Part shown: positions 25,287 through 33,400 of the stretch, one piece after another
Layout: every line of letters begins with the position of its first letter
Position numbering within the stretch: position 1 is the first letter of the stretch
From: Clostridia bacterium
Lineage (GTDB): Bacteria > Bacillota > Clostridia > Oscillospirales > Acutalibacteraceae
NCBI GenBank assembly: GCA_017473435.1
Contig: JAFULG010000069.1
Coordinates: forward strand, 1 to 64,000
Direction: 5' to 3'
Length of the DNA: 64,000 nucleotides
The notes under the pieces: model-generated
The model's input: only the letters and a program-made list of their open reading frames with translations
Told to the model about the DNA's origin: nothing
Database searches by the model: none
Made by a program: the position numbers and the translations under genes

Positions 25287-28049
25287 TTACTTACTGCTCA
25301 CCACCAGACAGTGTGCCTCATCCTTCTTTACTTCAAGGGCGAATTCGCAAAGTCCGTCACGGTAGTCAAAGCTGATTGCCTTGCCGTCAAGCTCAGCAGT
25401 GTATTCGTGACCGTCCTTCATAACGCAAAGCAGGGTCATCTTTTCGTTTTCACCGTAGCAGGTGAAGTTGATCTGAGCTGAGGTGTTATTCTTGCTGAAG
25501 CTTACCTTGTCAAGATAAGTGTCAAAGCCTACGTTTACCGTGCCCGGTGCATAATAAGCCTTGAGCCACAGGTTAAGGGGTGAGGAGAGTCCGCCGAAGT
25601 TGTGGAACCAACCTCCGCAGCCTGTTACGGTATTCACCATTTCGAAGGTGTAGTAGGTTGCCTCAACCTCACGCTTCCATATATTAAGAGCGAGATGTGC
25701 AATATCTCTTGCAAGGTCAGCCTTGCCCATATCAAGCATACTCTTCCATATAAACCACTGATGGGGGAACCAGATATTGCCGTTCCAGTAGCCGTTTACC
25801 TTATAATAGGAAGCGCTCTTGTCAACGGCGCTGATGCCGAAGGGGGTGTGCATCTCATCCTCGTTTTCAAGGTGGGAGATAATTTTCTCCTTTTGCTCTT
25901 CGTTGCAGACACCTGCAATAAGAGGATAGATTCCGTCAAGACCCTTGTTGAGATTTTCTCCGTCGGGCGTTGTGAATTTTTTGACCGGCTCGTAGCTTTC
26001 GTCGTGAAGCACATAGGCGTAGTATCCGCTTTCACTGTCCCAGGAGTAGGTGTCAAGAGCCTTTCTGAGTCGCTCAATATCGCTTTCGTATTCGGCAACG
26101 TCATCGCTTTTGCCGAGCTTTTTTGCAAGGATTGAAAGAATCTTGCCGAAGCGGATAACCTGACTTGTTGAAATTACGGGTGAAGCCTTGTCACGTACAT
26201 TCTGTTTCATCATGGCGACCTGGGCAGGATAGTCATCCATTCCGCTTGTTGAATAGAAGTAGTCGTAGGTGGTAAGAATGCCCGATTTGAATTTTGCTGT
26301 TGTTGAGCCTCTTATCTTACCTGCAAGGAAGCGGTAGTAGAGCCTTGCTCTTGCGTAATATGATGTAAGCAGGTGATTTTTGTCCTCTGCCTTCTGTATC
26401 ATTTCATAAAGCTGATAAATCTGCACGGGCACGGGTGAGCCGTGGTGAAGGAAGGCGTAGTCGGGATTGTCCTCGTCGCTTAAGTAGGTGTCAAGAATAT
26501 ATTCGGCAAATTTGGGTGCAATCTCGTTCATTCCGAGACCGATAAAGCCTGAGTCCCAGGTGTAAAGGCAGTCCCAACGCTTACCGGGAGTGTGGTGGAT
26601 TATATATTCACCGTGCTTATAAATAGGATAAACAACATTTGTAAGGAGAGCCGCCGAAAGAAGCTGGTTGCTCAGGCGGTAGGTTTCGCCCTTTTCGTTA
26701 AGGCTGAAGCTGACAGCCTTTTTGCTTGCTTCTTCGTAGATTTTCTCATATTCCTCCTCGGTCAGGTAGTCGCATTCGCCCTTGGAGATAACAGCGTACT
26801 GAACCTTTCTTTCACCGGCTTGAATAAAAATAGTATGAGAAATAGCGTTGTGGATAAAGCCTTCATCGCTGTGCTTACGGTTAAATGCACCGGTAAAGCT
26901 TTCTGTCAGGTCATCAAAGGTTTCGTCGCCGTTGGAGAGTCTTGCGGTCATACAGTCCTCTAAAGAGCCTGTGTTTATCTCGCGGAAGCGTGTGTTATCA
27001 TCAAATACACGAAGGCGGTAGTCACCCTCAATTTTATCGTAGGTAAGGGCAGTGAGAAAGCCCTTTTCTTTTTCCTCGTTTGTGAAAGAGGGCACAAAAT
27101 TAACGGGAACGCTTTCAACCCTGATGCTGTCTTTATCGCAGCTTTCCGTAACGGCAAGAAAGTCGAATTCCGCGGCTCCTGTGCCTGTTGCGACAAAGGA
27201 GAGGTTAAGCTCACCCTTGTGAAGCTTACCGAGGTGAATATGAACAAGCTGCGGTTCGTCACAGGACGGGAGGGGCAAGGTTGTCCTGCCGTTTAAAATG
27301 AAGGTGGCGGTGTTTTTGCTGTTTATGTAGTGAACGCCTACCTGCTTGCCCTGTTCGTAGTGAATATCACTTGTGCGGTAGCGTAAGGTAAGCACTGCGT
27401 TTTCGTAATCGTTCCTAAGTATCTTTTTATAACTTACCCTATCGCCTTTTTCTGCACCGAAGGGCTTGATTACACGGTGGGGCATATGCCATTTTTCGGC
27501 TCTGTCACCGAGACCCTTTTCAAAGGTGAAGGCCTTGTCGATGAACTCGCCCTTTTTTCTGCCGTCAGCATTCTGCTCATCCCAGGGACGGGGAGTGGCA
27601 TAGGTGTATTCGAGGTAGTCTGTAGCTTTGAAAAAGTCGCATTTTTCCGGAAGAAAAACCTCGGTGTAGGAGTCTGCAGGATATTCTACAGATGAAAAGT
27701 AGTTTACAACGCAGTCCTTGATAAGGTCGGTGTTATTGACAATTTCCGTTCTTACAAGGGTGCTTTCGTCGGAAAGCTTCGTGTAGGAAACATCGGCATA
27801 TACCTTATCCTTCCATTCAAGGTCGTGGCGGTAGGAGTAGAAGGAATAATCCTCGCTGCAACGCCAGGGGTGGTAAGCCGAAGGCAGAGTTACGTTGGGA
27901 ACTCTTATATCAAAGGCGTGTACCGCAGGAGCAACGGAGAAGTCAAAGCGGATGCCTTTATATTTTTCGTGGTCAGCAACACGGGAAATACCCGCATATT
28001 TTTTACTGTAAGGGCCCCAGAGGGAAAGGCAGTTGAATTTGTCTGTCAT
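25287..28049 (-). CDS. GH63/trehalase-like (alpha/alpha)6-barrel glycosidase
   Basis: From the ATG at 28049 (GAGGTG 6 bases upstream) the protein is 920 aa. An upstream in-frame extension is rejected because it would run through a repeat. The N-terminal half is beta-rich. The barrel starts near residue 500, with TWDSGFIGLGM, STSGMDDYP, NGYWNGNIWFPHQWFIWKS and GCGGWFHNFGGLSSPLNLW, which fit the GH63/mannosylglycerate-hydrolase/trehalase superfamily. There is no signal peptide. The substrate, probably an alpha-glucosyl or mannosyl compound, is not determined by sequence. Confidence 0.78.
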   Translation of the reverse strand: MTDKFNCLSLWGPYSKKYAGISRVADHEKYKGIRFDFSVAPAVHAFDIRVPNVTLPSAYHPWRCSEDYSFYSYRHDLEWKDKVYADVSYTKLSDESTLVRTEIVNNTDLIKDCVVNYFSSVEYPADSYTEVFLPEKCDFFKATDYLEYTYATPRPWDEQNADGRKKGEFIDKAFTFEKGLGDRAEKWHMPHRVIKPFGAEKGDRVSYKKILRNDYENAVLTLRYRTSDIHYEQGKQVGVHYINSKNTATFILNGRTTLPLPSCDEPQLVHIHLGKLHKGELNLSFVATGTGAAEFDFLAVTESCDKDSIRVESVPVNFVPSFTNEEKEKGFLTALTYDKIEGDYRLRVFDDNTRFREINTGSLEDCMTARLSNGDETFDDLTESFTGAFNRKHSDEGFIHNAISHTIFIQAGERKVQYAVISKGECDYLTEEEYEKIYEEASKKAVSFSLNEKGETYRLSNQLLSAALLTNVVYPIYKHGEYIIHHTPGKRWDCLYTWDSGFIGLGMNEIAPKFAEYILDTYLSDEDNPDYAFLHHGSPVPVQIYQLYEMIQKAEDKNHLLTSYYARARLYYRFLAGKIRGSTTAKFKSGILTTYDYFYSTSGMDDYPAQVAMMKQNVRDKASPVISTSQVIRFGKILSILAKKLGKSDDVAEYESDIERLRKALDTYSWDSESGYYAYVLHDESYEPVKKFTTPDGENLNKGLDGIYPLIAGVCNEEQKEKIISHLENEDEMHTPFGISAVDKSASYYKVNGYWNGNIWFPHQWFIWKSMLDMGKADLARDIAHLALNIWKREVEATYYTFEMVNTVTGCGGWFHNFGGLSSPLNLWLKAYYAPGTVNVGFDTYLDKVSFSKNNTSAQINFTCYGENEKMTLLCVMKDGHEYTAELDGKAISFDYRDGLCEFALEVKKDEAHCLVVSSK

Positions 28050-28065
28050 ATTTACACCTCGTTTA

Positions 28066-28153
28066 AAGACAGGGGACGGTTCTCTGTCTTCTCTTTTGTA
28101 GTAGTAAAAAGAATAAAATTTGACCTGAAGACAGAGAACCGCCCTTCTGTTTT
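28066..28153. repeat. REP/REPIN-like inverted repeat (GGGGACGGTTCTCTGTC type)
   Basis: Two about 25-nt arms (28066-28090 and 28128-28153) containing AGACA-GGGGACGGTTCTCTGTCTT and its near-complement flank a 37-nt centre. Motifs of this kind are known as REP sequences mobilised by RAYT transposases in Firmicutes. No transposase is in the window. It lies just upstream of the GH63-like gene, possibly in its 5' leader. Confidence 0.65.
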
Positions 28154-28357
28154 CAGCCTCGGCACGATACACGGGTCATACCCTATGAGATATTCATACA
28201 AATATGAGTATATAATATAATTTCCGGCAAAGTCAACTTATTTTTATCTCTTTGGCTAAAATGTATACAAAAACGATGAATTGAAACAAAACAGTGCTGT
28301 TTGGTGCACTATTACATATTTTTAATCATTTTTGTAAAAATTTATTTGCAAAACTGC

Positions 28358-28386
28358 TTGAAATTTTTGAAAGGTGGTGGTATAAT
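28358..28386 (+). promoter_or_regulatory. Strong promoter of the 200-aa secreted protein
   Basis: TTGAAA (28358-28363), a 17-bp spacer and TATAAT (28381-28386) with TGg directly before it form a near-consensus extended -10 promoter, 44 bp before the start. The 28050-28429 gap otherwise holds the REP-like repeat and A/T-rich DNA. Confidence 0.85.
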
Positions 28387-28429
28387 CAAGTCAAGCTACA
28401 AAACTATACAGATTTTAGGAGGTAAACTT

Positions 28430-29032
28430 ATGAAAAAGATATTATCAGTTATGTTAGCTATCATGATGCTCTTTGGTGCATTATCAATCAGTGCTTCAGC
28501 AGAAAACCTTACTGTTGACAGCCTTGTAACCGAGAAGGTTAATAACGATAATGTTCTTGTTGTTTTTAATTTCAATGGCGGTACATCAAAGTACGACCTT
28601 CCCGTTTATACTCCCGGCAGTGCTAACGGTACCTTCACTCTTACTTCAGGTGTAGGCGGTATTTACTACTTGGTTCCCGGTGCAGACGGAAAATCCCTTG
28701 AAGCAGGTAGTTTCTTTGTAATGCCCAGCGTGGTTGCTCCCGAAGGAAAGCAGTTCTTAGGTTGGGATTGTACAGTTCGCGATTATGACCTTGTTGCCGC
28801 TTCTACATTCACTCTTACCAAAGATGATATTTTCTATGCTCATGCATTACATAGTGGTGTTATCTATATGACAGCAATGTATGAATCAGCAGAAGCTGAA
28901 GGCGACACAATGGCAACCGTTCTCGGTGTTCTTACAAAGGTATTCGGTACAATCATCGGTATCCTCTTCCTTGACGGTCAGTCATCAGCAGGTATTGCTC
29001 TTATAGAAAAGCTTCTCGGCGGTCTTCTTTAA
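28430..29032 (+). CDS. Small secreted protein with Flg_new-like region and hydrophobic tail
   Basis: From ATG 28430 (TAGGAGG 8 bases upstream) the product is 200 aa, with a signal peptide MKKILSVMLAIMMLFGALSISASA. Residues about 40-150 (FNFNGGTSKYDLPVY ... GKQFLGWD) resemble a Listeria-Bacteroides repeat. The last 40 residues (VLTKVFGTIIGILFLDGQSSAG...KLLGGLL) are strongly hydrophobic or amphipathic. There is no sortase motif or lipobox. Promoter strength suggests abundant expression. The function is unknown. Confidence 0.8.
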   Translation: MKKILSVMLAIMMLFGALSISASAENLTVDSLVTEKVNNDNVLVVFNFNGGTSKYDLPVYTPGSANGTFTLTSGVGGIYYLVPGADGKSLEAGSFFVMPSVVAPEGKQFLGWDCTVRDYDLVAASTFTLTKDDIFYAHALHSGVIYMTAMYESAEAEGDTMATVLGVLTKVFGTIIGILFLDGQSSAGIALIEKLLGGLL

Positions 29033-29051
29033 TCTTTAACATAACAAATTT

Positions 29052-29082
29052 AAGCTCCGACTTAGTCGGAGCTTTTTGTTTT
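29052..29082 (+). terminator. Terminator of the 200-aa secreted protein gene
   Basis: AAGCTCCGAC and GTCGGAGCTT pair perfectly (10 bp) around TTA and are followed by a T-rich tract, 20 bp after the stop codon. Confidence 0.9.
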
Positions 29083-29111
29083 GTGTAATCTGTATGGGTG
29101 ATGCTTCGTGG

Positions 29112-29247
29112 GATAACTCCTCCGTCAAAATCGAAGATTTTGCCACCTCCCCTTTCAGGGGAGGGAAACAGAGCTACATTTAAAGAGAGCAGAAAATTTC
29201 CTCCCTTGAAAGGGGAGGTGGCACGACGAAGTCGTGACGGAGAGGTT
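29112..29247. repeat. CCTCCCC scaffold repeat, two copies in inverted orientation
   Basis: Left copy: CTCCTCCGTC, then AAAATC-gaa-GATTTT (29127-29141), then GCCACCTCCCC-TTTC-AGGGGAGG. Right copy, inverted (29200-29247): CCTCCCTTGAAAGGGGAGG, TGGC, ACGAC-gaa-GTCGT (29223-29235), GACGGAGAGG. The outer flanks are complementary, while the inner palindromes differ in sequence but both pair perfectly. It fills the gap before dusB and may act as its terminator. Confidence 0.8.
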
Positions 29248-29280
29248 ACTGCTCGGCCCTCGGCTCTTAGGGGTCGTACC

Positions 29281-30249
29281 CTACGCGTTCTCTCTGACGA
29301 TCCTGAAGGCCATTTCCTCAAGCTGTTCTATGCTTTCAAGAGCTCCTACCTGCTGACGGTAGGCGGCAGCTCCTTTTATACCCTTGATGTACCAGGCGGC
29401 GTGCTTGCGTGCTTCTCTTATACCAACACGTTCGCCTTTGTACTCGCAGATAAGCTTTATGTGCTTTATCATAACAAGCATCCTTTCGCTTACAGGTGGC
29501 TCAGGCAGGATAATACCGTTCTGAAGATAAGCGTTGATCTGGCTGAAAACCCAGGGTCTGCCCAATGCGCCTCTGCCTACCATAAGGTAGTCACAGCCGG
29601 TTTCTTCAAGCATTCTTGCGGCGGAAATTCCGTCGGTGATATCTCCGTTTCCTATAAGAGGTATGGAGATATTCTTTTTTACCTCGGCTATCATAGAAAG
29701 GTCTACGGGAGGTGCGTACATCTGCTGACGTGTTCTTCCGTGAAGAGTAACGGCACTCATACCTGCTTTTTCTGCCCGTTGAGCCATATCAATGCAGTTG
29801 ATGCTGTCCTTATCCCAGCCAAGTCGGATTTTTACCGTAACGGGAATATCAACGGCACTTTTAACGCTTTTCATAATTTCCTCGGCAAGGTCAGGCGTTT
29901 TAAGCAATGCACTGCCGCCGCCGTTGCCTGCTATCTTCGGCGCAGGACAGCCCATATTTATGTCGATTACCTCGGGGTTGTAGTCCAGACAGGCACGGGC
30001 ACTCTGAGCCATAATTTCGGGGTCGTTGCCGAAAATCTGTGCCGCGGCAGGACGTTCCTTTTCTGAAAGGGCGAGGAGCTTTTTACTTTTTCTGTCACAC
30101 ATGGTAAGCCCCTTACTGCTGACCATTTCACTTACAACGTAAGATGAACCGTATGATACACATATCTCCCTGAATGCACGGTCTGCAACACCTGCCATAG
30201 GAGCAAGTGCGGCGGTGCGGCTGTCTATTTCAATGTTACCGATTTTCAT
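29281..30249 (-). CDS. dusB: tRNA-dihydrouridine synthase
   Basis: The 322-aa flavoenzyme has LAPMAGVADRAFR at the N-terminus, SEMVSSKGL, the catalytic Cys in NMGCPAPKIAGNGGGSALL, VKIRLGW, LHGRTRQQMY and IGNGDITD, all typical of DusB. It reduces uridines in tRNA D loops with NADPH. It is transcribed alone between two terminator-like structures. The DusB subgroup is assigned from overall similarity. Confidence 0.92.
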   Translation of the reverse strand: MKIGNIEIDSRTAALAPMAGVADRAFREICVSYGSSYVVSEMVSSKGLTMCDRKSKKLLALSEKERPAAAQIFGNDPEIMAQSARACLDYNPEVIDINMGCPAPKIAGNGGGSALLKTPDLAEEIMKSVKSAVDIPVTVKIRLGWDKDSINCIDMAQRAEKAGMSAVTLHGRTRQQMYAPPVDLSMIAEVKKNISIPLIGNGDITDGISAARMLEETGCDYLMVGRGALGRPWVFSQINAYLQNGIILPEPPVSERMLVMIKHIKLICEYKGERVGIREARKHAAWYIKGIKGAAAYRQQVGALESIEQLEEMAFRIVRENA

Positions 30250-30321
30250 TTGCCTGTCATCCTCTATGCTTTAATTTCAGCTTATTCTATCATAAAAAAG
30301 CAAATAAGTCACCACTTTTAT

Positions 30322-30353
30322 AAAAAAAAGAGGCTGTGTACGGATACAGCCTC
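30322..30353 (-). terminator. Terminator of the E2-like acyltransferase gene
   Basis: On the minus strand, GAGGCTGT pairs with ACAGCCTC around 8 nt and is followed by eight T residues, 10 bp after the stop codon. Confidence 0.92.
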
Positions 30354-30363
30354 AACTATTCAG

Positions 30364-31278
30364 TTAAATCCAGTTATCAATAATCTCGGGATTTTCGAAG
30401 ATTTCATCAAGCTTTTTGATGAAGGGGATGACATCACCCATATCAAGAGCTCTGTGGTCAAAGGCGATGCACATAGGAAGAATTTTTCCTATGACTATCT
30501 GCTTGTTGCCGTCAACAATGTCAACAACAGGTCTTTCCTGAACTGCGCCAAGACCGATAACGCTGACCTGAGGAGGAATGATTTCAAGAAGTGAAACAGT
30601 GCCTCTCTGCTTGAGGTAGAGTGAGCCGACGTTTGAAACGGTGATTGTTCCCTGCTCAAGATCCTTGTCGCCGAGTCTCTCGGTTTCGGGGATTCTGTAA
30701 TAATCTCTTTTTGCTTTTCCCTTAAGGTGTCTGATGCGATTTTTGCCTGTTTTTGCACGGAAAATTCTCAGTCCTGCCTGAAGAACCTTGCCGTCCTTTA
30801 TAGTTTCGAGGGTCTTGTTAAAGGAAACTCTGTACATTGCCTCAGTGAGATTACTTTTTGCGGCTCTCTCGCGCAGATCCTTTATGTAATCGGACATCTG
30901 TGTAATGGTCTTATCCTGAAAATCACGGAGATTTGTAGTCATCATTTCGCCGTTGGGGAGAATGGTTGTCATAGAGATGTTGATGTTTTCAAATGTGTCA
31001 ACTCTGCCCACAAGGCACTTGTCGTTGAACTTAATGTGAGCGTTCATATCAGGAGCGGCTTTGATTCCCTCAACAACAACCCTGAGCATAACCGTGTTAA
31101 AGGTGATTTTTTCTTCGGGTCCTCTGTTTTCGTTGAGCTTTTGGTAATTCTCAAAAAGCTTGTCCACTCTCGGTTCGTACACGAAAGCAGCGTGGGGGAC
31201 ATTTTTCCAGGATTCACTTGTGATGCTTGCTACCATTTTTCTCTGAATTCCAAAGTGCTGAGTTTTAGTTACCTTCAT
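30364..31278 (-). CDS. Stand-alone 2-oxoacid dehydrogenase E2-type acyltransferase domain
   Basis: The 304-aa protein consists only of a catalytic acetyltransferase (CAT-like) domain. FNTVMLRVVVEGIKAAPDMNAHI lies near the start, GTITVSNVGSLYL near residue 205, and the active-site FDHRALDMGD has His275 and Asp279. No lipoyl domain or E3-binding domain is present, and no E1 or E3 gene is near. The usual DHRxxDG is changed to DHRALDMG, keeping His and Asp but moving the Gly. The start follows AAAGGA. The substrate cannot be the usual in-cis lipoyl arm. Confidence 0.8.
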   Translation of the reverse strand: MKVTKTQHFGIQRKMVASITSESWKNVPHAAFVYEPRVDKLFENYQKLNENRGPEEKITFNTVMLRVVVEGIKAAPDMNAHIKFNDKCLVGRVDTFENINISMTTILPNGEMMTTNLRDFQDKTITQMSDYIKDLRERAAKSNLTEAMYRVSFNKTLETIKDGKVLQAGLRIFRAKTGKNRIRHLKGKAKRDYYRIPETERLGDKDLEQGTITVSNVGSLYLKQRGTVSLLEIIPPQVSVIGLGAVQERPVVDIVDGNKQIVIGKILPMCIAFDHRALDMGDVIPFIKKLDEIFENPEIIDNWI

Positions 31279-31568
31279 TTCATTCGTCCTTTCATTTATT
31301 AAAATTAATTAAAACAATATACAACTGTCGAAAAACTTTTGATTTGATAATATATTAAAGTTGTTTACGATATATGATATAAATATTAACAAAATATAAA
31401 CAGAAATAGTTTTTTGTGAAATAATGCACAATGCGACTGCAAAAAATAGGTAATAAAAGCCAAAAAAAGGCGATACTTTTAAATAACTTGTAAATTAGAT
31501 TTTAACAAAAATTAAAAATAATGACTTGAAATAAACACCGCTTTACAATAATGTTGCGAAAAAACAGG
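31279..31568. other. A/T-rich intergenic region without recognised feature
   Basis: This 290-bp A/T-rich stretch upstream of the E2-like gene has no supported ORF or structured RNA. A minus-strand TATATT after TTG (near 31318) could be a -10, but no convincing -35 lies at the right distance. Confidence 0.4.
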
Positions 31569-31606
31569 AAAAATGACTGTCCGTAATTGTGCAGACAGTC
31601 ATTTTT
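31569..31606. terminator. Bidirectional terminator after the bmp-type gene
   Basis: AAAAATGACTGTC and GACAGTCATTTTT form a 13-bp perfect stem with A and T tracts on both sides. It serves the minus-strand lipoprotein gene that ends at 31663. Confidence 0.85.
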
Positions 31607-31662
31607 AAAATATAAGTTATCTTTCTATATGCGGTATGCAATTTTTACAGGTCTTCGGATTT

Positions 31663-32874
31663 TTATACAACCACCAGCTTCAGCTTCTCAAAGCTTTCGG
31701 GTTTAAGCTTTTCATAATCTCTGTCAACAGCGATTTCACCGTTTTTCATAGCGGTGAAAAGCTTGTTGTAATCCTCTACGGTGAAGCTTTCCATTTGCCA
31801 TGTATCTGTAGGCAGACCCACGGCATTTTCCTTTGCACCTAAGGTTGTAAGCTTGCCGCCGATATCCGTCCACTTGTCGTCGTAAACCTTTTTGAGCGTG
31901 AACTCAACACTTTCACGCAAGCCCTTGAGAGCTGAGGTTATAACTGTGTCGGACTCCTGTGACTGATCAACATCACAGCCGATTACCTCGCCGTCATTAG
32001 CCGAAGCCGCCGCAAAGGCAGACTGACACATAGGGCCTCCGCAACAGAAAACAACTTCTGTGCCCTTTGCGTACCAGCCGCCGAGCATTGTCTGCAGCTC
32101 CGCAGAGGGAGAGAAGGAGGCGCCGTACTCCCAGCTTAAGGTAAGCTCTACTTCTTTGTCAAGCTTTTTTGCCGCCTGCTCAATACCCTGAGCATAGCCG
32201 TAGGCGAATCGGTTGCAGGAGGGGTTTGTTCCCGCGCCTCCGCCGGTAAATCCGAGTCTTGTATAGCCGTCCATAACTGCCGCATAGCCTGCAAGAAAGC
32301 CTGATTGTTCCTCGTTATAGTCTATAGCGGCAACGTTATCAAGCGGCTCGGAATCCTCGCCTTCGCCTTCTTCTATAATGCTGCCGTCAATAAATATAAA
32401 GTTTACATCAGGGTATTCCTTTGCTGCACGACGCAGAGCTTCGCCCTGAAGATAGCCTGCACAGATAACTGCCTTTGCACCGGCATCTGCTGCTGCCTTC
32501 ATAGCGTTGTAGCGGTCAGTATCCGTTGCCTGATTGCCGTTGGCGGGCTGATAATATTTATAGCTTTTGCCGTTATCGTAGGCGTATTTTTTTAATCCCT
32601 CCCAGGTACCCTGATTAAAGGACTTGTCAAGCAGCTGTCCTATGTCTGTTACAAATGCAATTTCATATTTGCCGTCCTCGGTGCTCATAGTGTCGGGGAT
32701 TTTGCTGTAATCGATGCCGCTTTTATCTTCCTCTTTTTTTGTTGTAGTCTGTGTTGTCTGTTGCTTTTTTGTTGTGCTCTGCGGTTGTGAGGTTGTGGGC
32801 TCTTCCTTTTTACCGCAGGCGGCAAAGGCAAAAAGAAGCGTTGCCGCAAGTAAAAGTGCAATGATTTTTTTCAT
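31663..32874 (-). CDS. BMP/PnrA-type nucleoside-binding lipoprotein
   Basis: From ATG 32874 (GGAGG with 6-base spacing; the ATG two codons upstream abuts the site) the product is 403 aa. It has a lipoprotein signal ending LFAFAAC, a Ser/Thr/Gln-rich linker, then a basic-membrane-protein fold: EIAFVTDIGQLLDKSFNQGTWEGL, ICAGYLQGEALRRAAKEYPDVNFIFIDG, and GFTGGGAGTNPSCNRFAYGYAQG. The family binds nucleosides for ABC importers. It lies next to the deo/cdd genes, which fits purine nucleoside uptake. No ATPase or permease is adjacent. Confidence 0.87.
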   Translation of the reverse strand: MKKIIALLLAATLLFAFAACGKKEEPTTSQPQSTTKKQQTTQTTTKKEEDKSGIDYSKIPDTMSTEDGKYEIAFVTDIGQLLDKSFNQGTWEGLKKYAYDNGKSYKYYQPANGNQATDTDRYNAMKAAADAGAKAVICAGYLQGEALRRAAKEYPDVNFIFIDGSIIEEGEGEDSEPLDNVAAIDYNEEQSGFLAGYAAVMDGYTRLGFTGGGAGTNPSCNRFAYGYAQGIEQAAKKLDKEVELTLSWEYGASFSPSAELQTMLGGWYAKGTEVVFCCGGPMCQSAFAAASANDGEVIGCDVDQSQESDTVITSALKGLRESVEFTLKKVYDDKWTDIGGKLTTLGAKENAVGLPTDTWQMESFTVEDYNKLFTAMKNGEIAVDRDYEKLKPESFEKLKLVVV

Positions 32875-32930
32875 ATGCATCCTCCTGTAATTTATTTAAG
32901 AAGTAAGCTTCTCATAAATTCAGTTTGGAG

Positions 32931-32978
32931 CAAAAAACCAAAAAATAATCATCCTGAAAAAACATCCTTCAGAATGAT
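32931..32978 (-). terminator. Terminator between cdd and the bmp-type gene
   Basis: On the minus strand, ATCATTCTGAA pairs with TTCAGGATGAT (one mismatch), followed by TATTTTTT and a further T run. It would end or attenuate the deoCDB-cdd transcript before the lipoprotein gene. Confidence 0.75.
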
Positions 32979-32999
32979 CATTTATAGCAATATTAAATT

Positions 33000-33395
33000 T
33001 TACAGTCCGAAGCCAAAGGGCAACAGCTCACCGAGGGTAAGCGTTTTAACTTCCTCGCCGTTCTTGCCGAGAATAACGGTAAAATCCTCACCGCAGAATT
33101 CCTTCATAACCTGACGGCAGACTCCGCAGGGCGGACAGAAATCGGTAAAATCAAGTCCCTTTCCGCCGACAATTGCGATTTTTGAAAACTCTCTTTCACC
33201 TTCGCTTACTGCCTTGAAAAAAGCAGTTCTTTCGGCACAGCAGGTGGGGGAGAAGGATGCATTTTCAATGTTACAGCCAAGGTAAAGCTTACCGTCTTTT
33301 GTAATCAGAGCCGCGCCTACCGTAAATCCTGAATAGGGTGAATATGAGGCTCTTGCCGCTTCCTTTGCTTTTTCTATAAGCTCAACGTCCGTCAT
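33000..33395 (-). CDS. cdd: Cytidine deaminase
   Basis: The 131-aa protein has the zinc site and catalytic Glu in CCAERTAFF and PPCGVCRQV, with GCNIENASFSPT as substrate loop. It converts cytidine and deoxycytidine to uridine and deoxyuridine. It begins 5 bp after deoB, with a GAGGTAAT site. It is full length for homotetrameric Cdd. Confidence 0.95.
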   Translation of the reverse strand: MTDVELIEKAKEAARASYSPYSGFTVGAALITKDGKLYLGCNIENASFSPTCCAERTAFFKAVSEGEREFSKIAIVGGKGLDFTDFCPPCGVCRQVMKEFCGEDFTVILGKNGEEVKTLTLGELLPFGFGL

Positions 33396-33400
33396 TTTTA

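Noticed and set aside
28050..28172. N-terminal extension of the GH63-like protein to 28172
   Set aside because: It runs through the REP-like inverted repeat, and a GAGGTG site sits at the internal ATG 28049.
28301..28429. Extension of the 200-aa secreted protein to 28301
   Set aside because: It would include the promoter, and the signal peptide and ribosome site define the start at 28430.
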